Positions 18,216-29,305 are shown, numbered from the stretch's first letter. The stretch is DNA of 29,527 nt from Paulinella micropora (GCA_009731375.1 BJOX01000134.1:174500-204026); one strand, 5' to 3'. The notes: generated by a model from the sequence alone, not told the origin. Made by a program: numbers and translations.

Positions 18216-20294
18216 AGAACAACATGCATTGCACGATACACCGTTGTGCAGGTCCCAACCAAGGGTACCAGTGAGTCTAAGAGCCCACAGCAGGCCACAG
18301 ACCAACTCAAAGGTAGTACAATACCAGTACACCCATCACGACAACAAACAGTGCATGCTGCTAATAGGCAGGCGAGTAAAGCGCTGGCAAAGAGAAAGCA
18401 GGCGGGCCTGTCGCAGCCACAGCCGAAGAAAGTAAGAATAGAACCGGCAGTTAATCTTATCAACTTGCCGAGACAGACAATAGACAAGGAGGATGGAGGA
18501 CATCAACCTCTCCTCACGGTCTCAAACAGAGAAAGCAAGGACAATCATCCTTCGCCTGTGAACAATACCCAAAAAGACATTACAAAAACGGCGGAAAGGG
18601 AGGAGGAGGCGAACCTCGAGAAAAGGATACAGATTTTAGAACACAAGCTCCTTGTATTGGCCTTAAAAAGTCACCGGCCAGACGCTTTATGCTATACGAA
18701 CCTTTTTTGTGAAACATTAAATACCTTTATAAACGTTGGTAATGATACTATGGCGAATATTAATATTGTCGGCCGGAAATTTACTACGAAACACCATGCG
18801 TGGTTAGAAACTAATATGAAAAAATCATCTGGCACCTTGAAAGGAGTTAGTAGTCGGACGGATATAACGGGCATCATCACTTTAAATTTTAAATTGAAAT
18901 CCGGACGAGTATATCGAGTGGACTTGTACGTTGTCCCCGAATACCACGGATCTGTTCTTTTGTCGTACGACCAACTGGCGACAATGAACGTAGTGATTGA
19001 TTGCGCCGCCAAAAGAGTCATATACGGCGTAGAGCCAGGAGAAGAATATACTGTCGACTCTCTCCATGCTATTGACTCATACGAGGCCCTACACCTAGGG
19101 GTAGCATCGGAAGGGAAACAGGTGGCCATTACACACGCATATGAGGCATATATGCCAACGGACGCGGTGTCTAAAGATGGTTCAAACCTGTCAGACAAGA
19201 GAGAGGCGGAGGTCTATACGGCTACAGTCTCTACACAATGGGATAAAAAGTCGATAGACGATCTCATTGAAAAGAGGAAAGAGGAGATTATATGCATGGG
19301 AAAAAGGTGCCCATCGTTGGCGAGATTTGAAGAAGGAGCAGGGGCCGATGTATATATTACCAACGGGTATTGCTTTCACGTAAAGGTGGAAGAGAAGGAC
19401 AGACAGGAGTTTATACCGAGGAGAAGGGGACGACTCCCTGATATCCCGGCAGAAGATATTAAAAGCTTTATTACCGAATTCTGGGGTGACGAGCCTACGT
19501 GGCCGCGCTCACTGACAGAAGTGAAAAAGTGCCTGCGCACTCTTTTTGAAAATAATAAACCATATACGGTCATACTCCCGTACAATGAGAAGGCGATATG
19601 GGCGCAGGAGATACGGGACCGGCTTATTGATCATCCGATACCGGTGCCCTCACGGAAGCAACACTTAGTGGTGGCTTGTCGTCTCGGGACTCGTGAGCAG
19701 AGCAGTGCATACAAGCGGAAGCTCAGAGACCAGGACAAGTTGAAATTGATTCCTCAAGCATTCACATGCTTCGATGGTTTCTACACCCGAAAAGCTCCGT
19801 TGCAATATGCGAGATTAATAGATATGTTGGTAGGTCTGGCGGAGGACGACAAACCAGACACAAACACATATGAAAAAACGGGAATGGACGATATATCAGA
19901 AGAAGAGTTGGGCTTGGAGGAGGACAGAGCACCCCTCAAACATCAAAAGAGAATGTCAGAGGAGGAGTTTAAGGCGGCGATAGAAGAGAAATTGGCAGGA
20001 GGAGCAGGTACGGAGAAGGAGAAAGAGGTTTTGAAAGAGAGATTGAAGGCGAACAAAATGATTTTTGACCCCCCTCAAGCGGGAGGTGTCAAGCCGGAAG
20101 ACTTCACTGCGGTTATTTGTAAAATACCAGGTGCTGAGCCTTCCCCGGCGCCACGACGGGCAAATCTGAGTATACATGAAGCAAAGATCGCAGAAGAACA
20201 AGCACTGCAGTTACTCGATGAGGATTTCATTGAGAGATCGACATCTCCAATAGTTTCCCAACCGAGACTGGTGCCTAAACCGGGAGGAGAATAG
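18195..20294 (+). pseudogene. pol: Pol, first part: linker, protease-like domain, unknown domain and start of RT
   Basis: The frame is continuous with gag through one UGA. About 150 residues of basic, Gln/Ser-rich linker lead to a retropepsin-like region (about 18700-19030): FINVG.DTMANINIV where D-S/T-G is expected, and later SVLLSYDQLATMNVVIDC, the usual LLG.D.L...VIDW-type end. The catalytic Asp motif seems lost (NVG or DTM). Then follows about 350 residues without a recognised domain (19200-20100; RRRGRLPDIP, FWGDEPTWPRS). The last residues begin the RT (LLDEDFIERSTSPIVSQPRL, then VPKPGG), and a stop at 20292-20294 cuts inside this RT motif. RT continues in another frame, so this is a break and not a gene end. 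Confidence 0.8.
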
Positions 20295-23200
20295 CTTAAC
20301 GCTTAACTATGCCCGCGTCAATAAAATTTTAGAGGAACGAAATGCATTACCTACTCTTGAAGAAGGAAGGCGAGTATTGCGGAACGCCAAGCTATACTCA
20401 GTCATTGATCTGAAGAATGCATTTGTAGTAGAAATGGAGATATATCAGTGGAAAGTACTTCCGATGGGACTCAAACAGGCCCCGGGACTCTTTCAGAAAG
20501 CGATGCAAAGCATGCTGAGTAGCAAATATAATGACCAGACAGAGGGAGGTTTCATGAGGAGAAGAGGACAGAAGGCGGGAGAGTACGCATTTTGTTACAT
20601 CGATGACATTATCGTGTACTCCAATACGATGGAAGAGCACATCGACCATCTAACAGACATTTTCAGGCGTATCAAACTATTTGGCCTGAAATGTAATTTG
20701 AAGAAATGTCAACTCGCAAAGACAAGCGTGACATATTTGGGGTACGAAATCTCTTACAATAGAGTCTCGATATCCAAAGAGAAGAGGGAGGAGATCATGA
20801 GCCGGCAGAGGCCGAAGAATCGCACAGAGCTGCACTCATTTCTTGCGATGGCGCAATATTACAGCCAGTTCATACCCAATTGGGGTGCAACTCGGGCTAA
20901 GTTGGAGAGAATGATCGACTTCGGTGATTTTGAGAAGTGGGATGATGAAGCCTTAGAAGCGTACAACACGCTCAAAGATCTCATCTACAAAGATCCGAAG
21001 GATGGCGGACTCGTGCTGATGATGCCCGACTTTTCGAAGCAATTCGTAGTCGACACAGACGCATCAAAGTTCGCGATCGGCGCAGTCTTACAACAGGAAG
21101 ATGAGGAGAAAAAGTTGCGCCCGATCATGTTTATAAGTAGAAAGTTGTGCTCGGCGGAGCGAAACTATTGTACGAGACAGAGAGAGGCACTGGCGGTGGT
21201 CTGGGCCCTCAAACGGTTGAGAGAGTATTTATGGGGTGGACCTCAGTTTATAGTAAGGACTGATCACCAGAATTTACTATGGCTGATGAATCATGAACAG
21301 ACTGGCCGTCTAGCGAGATGGCAGGCATTCTTGTCATGTTTCAATTTTACAATGGTCCATCTACCCGGCAAGCGAAATGTTGTCGCTGACAGCCTCTCCA
21401 GGCTAGAGTTTCACTCAGAAGTGGCAGCTCTCGTATCATCAGCAGAAATGGAGGATCTATCCCCAGACTGCACATACGAAGTGCATCATATCGAGTCGAT
21501 GCAGATGGCGAGAGGGGTCCGATATAACCGATCGGGTCTACGTCATAGCCCGCAAGGTCCGGATCATGGGATATGTTGTACAGCACATGTCCTCGAGGAT
21601 GCTGAGTGGTCCTATGAAGCATATGAGAATATGAAGGCGGAGATAAAACAAGAAGAGATTAAGCAAGAAGCATATGCGGAACCCCCGCAGGAGAACAAGG
21701 AGGAGTTAGACGAAAACCCTGAGAGGATAGGAGTGCAGCTAGAGGATGGGACTATCCACATAGCCTCACCCACTGCATGGAGACAGCAACAGGCTCTCGA
21801 TCCGGAGTTCAAAGAGCTAATACAGCTATACAAGAACCCGAACGAGCTGAAAATGACGAAGGAGATTAAGGAGCAACAGAAGGAGATGGGGTGGAGAGAC
21901 GGTCTCTTGTGGTACAAAGGCCAACACGGGCGCTATGCATCACAACCAGACAAATGGACTCTCTGGGTTCCTGAGAAACTCAGACACATCATTTTTGTCG
22001 CTGCTCATAACTGCCCACTACTGGCGCACCCGGGCCGACAAAGAACGCATATGTTCATTTCGAGACGATTCTGGTGGAAGAAGATGAAGGAGAATATTGA
22101 TGAACAGGTCAATGCATGCATCCCATGCAAGACATCCAAAACACCATTGAAGGCGAATTTTGGCCTGATCGGGACTTTTCCTTTACACTTAGGAATGTTC
22201 GAGTTCTTACACACTGATCATGTAGGACCTTTCCCGGTCACGACGGAAGGTTACAGATACCTTCTAACGGCCATAGACAGAGCCACCAACTATGTATGGG
22301 TGGTCCCAGTCAAAGACGTTACGGGCGAAACAACAGCCAAGGCGTTGATTGACAGGATCATCTCACAGATTGGGGTGCCGAGAAAAATATGCTCAGATCG
22401 AGGCTCTGACTTTAATAATGAAGTCATCGACAAGCTATCTGCATATTACGGCATGAAATGGCAATATGTCACCGCCTATAACCCCAGAGCGAACGTGCAT
22501 AGACCCCTCAAGGCCGCGCTGAAGATGTATTGTATGAAGAAGGAGAACCAAAAGGCATGGGTGGAGGCAGCATCCTCGTTTGCCTTTGCTATGAATTGCC
22601 TACCCTCTACAGCATTAGGTGGTTCAAAAGGTTCCGTCTCGCCATACCAATTGGTATATGGGCGTGAGCCCGCCATCCCAGCCTCACTGCTGCACCCAAA
22701 AGATTCATGGGCAGATCAGGATGAGCTGTTTGGGGTGAGACTTCGGGCGAAGATGGAGGCGGAGCAAATAGTACAGGCGCATAGGGAGGCGGAGCGCAGG
22801 AAGACTGATGCTGAAGGTGTCAGGCAGGCACACCTGGATCAAGTCAGATTTCAGGTCGGGGATATTGTACTACTGTATCATCCTCAGGTTCCTCAGGGAG
22901 TCAGCTCGAAGCTGTTCATCCACTGGAAAGGACCATACCAGATCATGGAACAGATGGGGCCTTTGAATTATAAAATCAGGGGCAGAGGGAAAGTTCAAAT
23001 AGTCAATGTACGAAGGCTGATTAAGTATGATCCCTTCCTACTTGAAGATGAGTCCGTTGATCAAGCACTCAAACGGATGGAGGCTGACTTTAAAGAGGTC
23101 CCACCAATCCGTCAGGAGGATATCTCGGAACGGGATGCCTACAGGGCACCAATTGCGGAGAAGGAGGAGGCTGAGCTGGAGAACAAGCGGGCCACCGACC

Positions 23201-23916
23201 GCAAAAGTGCGGCGGGGACTCAGACCCGCAAAAGGGTGGAGTCGAACGTGCCGGAAGGAAAGTTCACGGAGGCGCAAATAAGGAGAGCGCAAAATGACCT
23301 TATCTACGACCGACCGAGAAAGGCGATAAGGACGGCACGTTCGCAAGGAGTCCATCAAGAGGGGAGCGATGACGGAGATCAAGACCCTCGCGCGGGCAAT
23401 GACACTCTCGTTCACCCCAGTTGGAAAGAAGGAGATGCGATTGGACATATTTCATGGGCCAAAGACGCTTTTTACTTGGTGAGGCCTGCGGCTCAACACG
23501 TAGCCGATGACACGCTCTCAGATTTATATCTCATGAGAGTCATGGCAGTACCTCACAAACGCCATACGCGATCGAATCGAATTTCGACTGCGGCACAAAT
23601 AATACAACCAGTCTTACATTTCTGGAGGAGTCTGGATCCAGTGGAAGATCCTAAAGTAAGACAATACCTTCCAGTATATAAAGACGCCAAGAAACTTGAG
23701 ACATGGGATGATACCATATCTCCCACAGATAAAGATCATACCGCGTGGACCATACAAGCACTACCACGAGGGGTGCTGGACATTCCTTTTGACTTGGCAC
23801 AAGGCGCAATCCCTCACAAAATTTGGGACGTCCTCGAACAGTCTACCTTAGACTTAACTTTGGTTGGAGGTCCTCCACCAGGTAAAGGAGTCCGCGCGCG
23901 TAAACGGCGTCTATAG
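20281..23916 (+). pseudogene. pol: Pol, second part: RT, RNase H, integrase, GPY/F and unknown C-terminal domain
   Basis: RT continues from about 20296 in a new frame (LTLNYARVNKILEE). Seen in order: SVIDLKNAF (catalytic Asp), VLPMGLKQAPGLFQ, YIDD (about 20600). RNase H (about 21030-21410) has all acidic residues (VDTDAS, REALA, RTDHQN, ADSLSR). The integrase zinc domain has H...H...C..C (22000-22130), and the core has HTDHVGP and CSDRGSDF. A GPY/F module (HWKGPYQI) is at about 22920, and roughly 290 residues of unknown C-terminal domain end at 23916. Two gaps stand out. About 14 residues with the KTAF block are missing between VVEME and IYQWK in RT. The N-G-x-x-E-R stretch is reduced to N-V in the integrase, so the third catalytic acid is gone. 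No chromodomain is recognised. Ty3/gypsy order; inactive copy. Confidence 0.88.
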
Positions 23917-24717
23917 TAAGTATTTTTTTTCTCTAGAAGTATTGTGGACCTGATCGATTGCGAACATAGCATTGATCCAATATCGTCCCGACAACCTTAC
24001 TTAGATATTAAAGCTACTACAGCATTCATTCTTCTAGAGATTAACAAGACACAGCTGACAAAAAATAGGCATTCTATTCTCTTGCTTCGGCAGAGACAGA
24101 CGAGACGGCCACGAAACAGCACCGTTACGGGATCGCTATTTGAGTGAGCGATGGTGTTTCCTGGATACGACCCGCATTAGTACCAGAATGATGATCTCAT
24201 TAAAGACTCTACAGTCTAATCAAGAACTGATATATTTTAATAACATGAACTGCTACACCGGATTCCATCGATCTCTACTTGTATCGGCATATCGCAAGGT
24301 TAGGGCGCACTCAACCCAACTTCGGATATAGTCGTCAGACTTGATCACCTGACACTATATTAAATGATACCGATTTATACAAGGGTATGTCTTCACAAAA
24401 AGTAAATGTATTTATGAAACCGACGACCGGTTATTACATATATATGGAAATGGCGACATTACATTATTACTCAACCATAAAACATTATACTTGGACATAC
24501 TGCACAAATATCTTATCGACAGAAGAAAGAGGAAGATTTTAATATAGATACTGAATGTGCTAGAGTATATGTACGATTGGTACCGGGGCAAGCATGATTG
24601 TTGTTTTATAACGGCTAATTCGTGGGTTGATGTATCTTCATACATAACTCTAAACGAATCTTAGTCAGAAAAGAAATCAGTTCAAAGCGTATTATGTCGG
24701 AAACGAAGTTCCGCCAT
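23917..24717 (+). other. 3' untranslated part of the retrotransposon
   Basis: Eight hundred bases between the pol stop and the PPT with no frame above about 77 codons and no recognised product. An env-like gene is not present. Confidence 0.6.
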
Positions 24718-24737
24718 AAAAAACTGGGAGGGGGTAC
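24718..24737 (+). promoter_or_regulatory. Polypurine tract
   Basis: AAAAACTGGGAGGGGGTAC ends directly before the TGT of the 3' LTR. The G-rich core (24726-24734) is the expected plus-strand primer site. Confidence 0.8.
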
Positions 24738-24955
24738 TGTGGACATCACCCCCCGAATTATCCGGTAAAAAACTTATTTATAGATTTCGTCTGGCCGGAC
24801 ACGTCTGAAATGCCAATTTGATCCTGGTCTTTTGGCGGCTTTTTGTCTTTGCGTCACTGAGCTAATATAACGAGACATCATTCTCTTTTTTGAGGACTGT
24901 GTTTGGTTATATTACCGACTTACTCTTCCATTGAGCTATCGTTGGGGATAGTACA
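24738..24955 (+). repeat. 3' LTR (218 bp)
   Basis: Starts TGTGGACATCACC, ends GGGGATAGTACA, same length as the 5' LTR with three single-base differences. Confidence 0.95.
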
Positions 24956-26037
24956 AAAACCAGACACATACTGTGTTGGTTGACTGCATAGAGGGTAGAA
25001 GAGCAGAGAGATGACACAAAAATGCAAAGACAGGTGAACGATCTGCCTCACATACGTGTTTTTGATGACCTCTGATCTCCTGCGTTCGTTGAGCAGCATA
25101 TACCTTCCTTGTAGGAGGTCCTTTCAAATCGATCTGTCGACAGAGCACACATAATTCTGTGTGTGCAGTTTCCACTTGAAAAGAAAATTCGAATCAGTGT
25201 GAGTTTAGATACAACCCCAAGTGATAAATACACAACTTGTGACGAACTCTTATTCTGTGAAAGTCTCTATGGCTGCATTGAGTCATGACTAGAGCAGGTG
25301 AAATACTAGTGACCAGTAAATAGCTAAGAGGTCACTTCGTTTATTTACGTAGATTTCCGACTAGTACTTGTTTGCAGACTTAGAATGCAAAGTATGGTCA
25401 CGACTGAACGTAGATTGTGAGTTGGCTAAGCTTGAGCTTTGCAAAAACTACTGAAAAGTACTTGAAGGATGTTTTCAAGTCCAACTTGTAGTTCAAGTGG
25501 CAGTCCAGATTTTGCCGCGCCATTTGGAAAAAAAATTTCCTCAGTCATGGATGTAAAAAGTCAAATATTGTTTTTCGTTTACTCTGGTTTGCTTGTCCAC
25601 AAATTTACCGCAACGTGCGTGATTCAAGGGAAATCAGGGGAAAAGGCAATAGAGTTGGAAAAAGGCAGTCAATAGCTAATCTTTTCTAAAAAAAACTTTG
25701 ACTTGATCGTTTGAAGTCGTTTCTGAACGAAATCGAAAACTAGTTAGTGAAGTTGAAACGCCGTGCAGAGGAGAATCTAACGGGCCGGTCAAAAACAGTA
25801 AAAAGTCAACGGGAGTGATTTTGGCATGTCGTTATTAATAAGTGCCGCTCAGTCTGATAACCGACAGACCGGAACGGTAAGTATTGCCATTACTATATAC
25901 CGGCTGGGCCGGCATATGGCTCTACAGACACCGCTACTCCGATACGGCAGGCACGCTAAAAATTAATTAAGATCATTACCATAATTTAGTGCAGGAAAAA
26001 AGTAAGCTTAAATAAATAAATAAAAAAATTATTATTT
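24956..26037. other. Flanking sequence without a recognisable gene
   Basis: Only short frames are present. The longest with an ATG (25469-25675, 68 codons) matches nothing I know. A short hairpin (GCACACA...TGTGTGC, from 25145) and a GCCGGC palindrome region (about 25900-25915) are present. Confidence 0.4.
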
Positions 26038-26058
26038 AAAAAAAAAAAAAAAAAAAAA
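26038..26058 (+). repeat. A21 tract
   Basis: A run of 21 A after AATAAATAAATAAA-like sequence. It could be the poly(A) tail of a retroposed copy, but no target-site duplication or body was recognised. Confidence 0.6.
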
Positions 26059-26524
26059 GTAGAAGCTGAGTTGTAGCTGAGCGACAATGATATCGTAAGT
26101 AGCAATTTTATTATAGGATGCAGACTCGGAACTTTAAGTGGAAATATTACAATAAATATATATTACTACAAACATTACGGTAATATGTACGTGAGAATTT
26201 AGAGCATCCTCCGGAAAAACTATGACATATTACGGCATGACTTAGGCTGTGTTACATGTCATCGATCTTTCCGGTCAAACTTTATCCATGTATCAAAGTG
26301 TCTAAGGGAAAAATCTACTACGAGGACGAGAACAAGCTGAGGAATCGGAGCAAGCAACGAAAAGGAGAATGGAGAGCGTGGGCACAGCGAAGACTAGCGA
26401 TCGTCTCCTTCGGCAGGTTCGTAGTGCCGCCAGTGGTAGCCGCCGCCGTTCCAACCTTGAGACAGCCACACCATGGCCAATGGCTCTCTGTCTCATTACC
26501 ACTACAATTACCGCTACTACAGCT
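26059..26524. other. Unassigned stretch between poly(A) and (CTA)n
   Basis: No reading frame resembles a known protein. The plus-strand frame from 26256 runs into the (CTA)n repeat and is not supported. Confidence 0.4.
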
Positions 26525-26632
26525 AAATCCTACTACCACTACTACTACGACTACTACTACTACTGCTACTACTACTACTACTACTACTTACTACTACTAC
26601 TACTACTACTACTACTGCTACTACTACTACAC
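26525..26632 (+). repeat. Interrupted (CTA)n microsatellite
   Basis: About 108 bp of CTA triplets with single-base interruptions (CGA, CCA, GCT, TTA). It is the reverse complement class of the (GTA)n array at 14499-14571. Confidence 0.9.
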
Positions 26633-26995
26633 TTCCTTATGGACAAGATGTCATCAAGTTCGCGTTTTTTGAAAATTCCATTAAATCTCGATGTGCAAAT
26701 GAGAAGTTTCTTCTGCTCGTAGGATGCTTTGACATCAACATACACCTTTGAGCAGTAAACCAATCAATCTTAACATCAGACTAATCAATCGAAGGAATAT
26801 GTGACAAAACAATCTTCATTTGCTGTTACTCCCTCCTTTTTTTGTTGCACTGTCATTCATCGTCGCAGTTTTTTTTGTTGTCGTTGTCGGTTTGTTTGTG
26901 TTTGCTTCATATTCCCCTTTTGCGCAGTTTGGTCGTCGTTGTTGTCTGTATGAGTGTAAAGGGCGAAAGCTTGATGGCAGCCTTTGAAAAAAAAT

Positions 26996-27160
26996 TCACA
27001 GACGTCGTCGGAAATTCCGTGAATGCTCCCGTGCTGGAAAGCGACCTGTGCGAATGGACTGATCAATGGTCTCGCGCACAACGTACACAGCACGAGCAGC
27101 CGCGGAGATGGACTCGTACACCACCCCAGTCTCCACACAAATCACCTGCCCGCAAAATTG
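26996..27160 (-). pseudogene. NUMOD-like helix-turn-helix fragment
   Basis: The minus strand reads ICVETGVVYESISAAARAV and then about 15 residues including ETIDQSIRTGR, ending in a stop at 26996-26998. This has the pattern V-x-ETG-x-VY-x-SISAAARA...I..AI.TGR of NUMOD-type DNA-binding modules, which are found with homing endonucleases and as loose copies in viruses. There is no start codon of its own: the frame runs into the tetranucleotide repeat. No nuclease domain is nearby. Presumably a relic, at modest confidence. Confidence 0.35.
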
Positions 27161-27172
27161 TGGACCCAACAC

Positions 27173-27213
27173 ATAAATACATATATATACACATATATAT
27201 ATATATAGATATA

Positions 27214-27248
<35 letters not shown>

Positions 27249-27436
27249 TGTATGTTTGTATGTATGTATGTATGTATGTATGTATGCATGTATGTATGTA
27301 TGTATGTCATGTGTGTTATGCACGTTATGTTTGTATGTACATATGTGTGTATGTATGTGTGTACATATGTACATATGTACATATGTAATTATGTATGTAT
27401 GTATGTATGTATGTATGTATGTATATATGTATGTAA

Positions 27437-27467
<31 letters not shown>

Positions 27468-27552
27468 TGTATGTATGTATGTAGAAACACATATGTATGT
27501 ATATGTATGTATGTATGAAACACATATGTATGTATATGTATGTATGTATGTT
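27173..27552 (+). repeat. (TATG)n/(TATA)n compound microsatellite
   Basis: Mainly TATG units with TA-rich, GTGT and ACAT interruptions. A unit of about 34 bp containing GAAACACATATGTATGTATA occurs twice at about 27483-27552. Confidence 0.9.
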
Positions 27553-27554
27553 TG

Positions 27555-27681
<127 letters not shown>

Positions 27682-27685
27682 GTCG

Positions 27686-27731
27686 TATCTATGTATGTAT
27701 CTATGTATGTATCTATGTATGTATCTATGTA
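27686..27731 (+). repeat. 12-bp repeat TATCTATGTATG, four units
   Basis: A higher-order unit formed from one TATC and two TATG units follows the TATC run. Confidence 0.85.
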
Positions 27732-27857
27732 CTTGTATCAGTACTTCGTTAGCAAATTTGTGAATGCCCTAGTCATGCTAATCTTGTGATGCATATAATA
27801 TTTATTGTGCACGAAAACGCTTGCACGTATATATTGACCTTTGTTTAAGTATTTGTG

Positions 27858-27873
27858 CTGTATGTATGTATTG

Positions 27874-27904
<31 letters not shown>

Positions 27905-27970
27905 TACATATTTAACTGTATTTGAGTATTTGTGCTGCATGTATGTATGTATGTATGTATGTATGTATGA
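27858..27970 (+). repeat. (TATG)n with a duplicated spacer
   Basis: Two TATG runs are each preceded by GTATTTGTGCTG(T/C)ATG (27850 and 27926), so a unit of about 76 bp is duplicated. Confidence 0.8.
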
Positions 27971-27974
27971 AGTA

Positions 27975-28230
27975 CATACATACATACATACATAAATCTT
28001 ACATACATACATACGTGCATATACATACATACATACATACATACATACATGCATACGTACACACATAAATACATACATACATACATACATACATACATAC
28101 ACATACACACATACATACATACATACATACATAAATACATACATACATACATACATACATACATGCATACATAGATACATTGATACATAGATACATAGAT
28201 ACATAGATACATACATGCATACATACATAG
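27975..28230 (+). repeat. (CATA)n block
   Basis: TATG units switch to the reverse-complement form CATA, with some CATG, CACA and TAGA variants. Together with the blocks on both sides it can form very long inverted repeats. Confidence 0.9.
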
Positions 28231-28257
28231 ATAAAGTATGTATGAATGAATGCATGC

Positions 28258-28395
28258 ATATATGTATGTATGTATGTATGTATATATGTATGTATGTATG
28301 TATGTAGATGTATGTATGATGTATGATGTATGATGTATGTATGTATGTGTATGTATGTATGTATGTATGTATTTATGTATTATGTATTTATGTAT
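28258..28395 (+). repeat. (TATG)n block
   Basis: The orientation switches back to TATG, with three ATGATGT variants near 28316-28335. Confidence 0.9.
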
Positions 28396-28414
28396 TTATA
28401 CATATATATATATA

Positions 28415-28444
28415 CGCACATACATACATACATACATGCATACA

Positions 28445-28476
<32 letters not shown>

Positions 28477-28688
28477 CATACATACATACATACATACATA
28501 CATGCATGCATGCATGCATTCATACATACATACATACAAACATACATACATACATACATACATACATACATACATACATACATACGAGGTACATACAAAA
28601 ACTTCCTGCGTGCATACATGCATACATACATACATACATACATACATACATTACATACATACATACATACATACATAACATACATACA

Positions 28689-28719
<31 letters not shown>

Positions 28720-28745
28720 CATACATACATACATACGAGGTACAT
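28415..28745 (+). repeat. (CATA)n block with two CGAGGTACATACAAAAA insertions
   Basis: CATA units are interrupted twice by CGAGGTACATACAAAAA followed by TTCCTGC (28585 and 28736). The spacing of 151 bp shows a duplication of a larger unit. Confidence 0.9.
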
Positions 28746-28874
28746 ACAAAAAATTCCTGCATGAGAAGTACCTTGCGTCGGGGTCCCGATCCCTTACCCC
28801 CCATCTCCAATGCAAGAGGCTCCCAACAACTGTCAAACCAGTTTGTCACGACATTCTCGATATTTTTTTTTTTT

Positions 28875-29235
28875 CAGTAAGCAAGGTTTAATGAGAAAAG
28901 AAAGAAAAACAAGAAATAAGAAGAGCTTGATTCAAAAGAATTCTGGTTCTAAGGAACGACAGTACAAGCTCATAAGGAAAACTGGAACTAAGGTTCAACA
29001 GAAAGCTCCTGAAAAGAATAAAAAGGACGAGAAAAGAAAGAGAAAGAGAAGAGAGAGAGAGAGAAACAGAGAGAAAGAAGGAAAGGGAAAAAAAAAAAAG
29101 AATGAAAAAAAACCCGTAAGCTTAGAACGATAAAAACAAAACACATAAAAAACAGAAACAAAAAACTAAAGACACAAAGACAAGACAAAAAGACCTTTTT
29201 TTTTGTGTGGTCTTTTACAGTAAGCAAGGTTCAAT
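28875..29235 (+). repeat. Direct repeat pair CAGTAAGCAAGGTT(T/C)AATG
   Basis: The 19-base string occurs at 28875 and 29218 after pyrimidine-rich DNA. Between the copies is purine-rich DNA (28900-29110) and a stem AAAAGACC/GGTCTTTT (29188-29216). Nothing here resembles a real protein. Confidence 0.6.
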
Positions 29236-29305
29236 GGATAAAAAGAAGACAGATAGGATGTATAGAAGAAAAATAAAAGGAGACAGATAGGGAAAACGTA
29301 AGGAC

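Larger units (their letters stand above)
14722..24955 (+). mobile_element. Ty3/gypsy-type LTR retrotransposon, complete in outline but with broken enzymes
   Basis: The element has two direct 218-bp LTRs (TGT...ACA), a PBS 2 bases inside the 5' LTR, a leader with duplicated hairpins, gag, then protease-like, RT, RNase H and integrase regions in the Ty3 order (integrase last, with a GPY/F module), and a G-rich PPT. The LTRs differ at 3 positions, so the insertion is young. The flanks show no matching target-site duplication (CTTTC before, AAAAC after). RT has a frameshift, and RT and integrase both lack conserved stretches, so this copy could hardly move by itself. Confidence 0.92.

Noticed and set aside
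20281-20300. Programmed frameshift between two pol ORFs
   Set aside because: It lies inside an RT motif, residues seem to be lost at the junction, and no slippery heptamer is seen.
27802-28880. Long Tyr/Val/Cys/Met and Ile/His/Thr frames
   Set aside because: Translation of TATG and CATA repeats.
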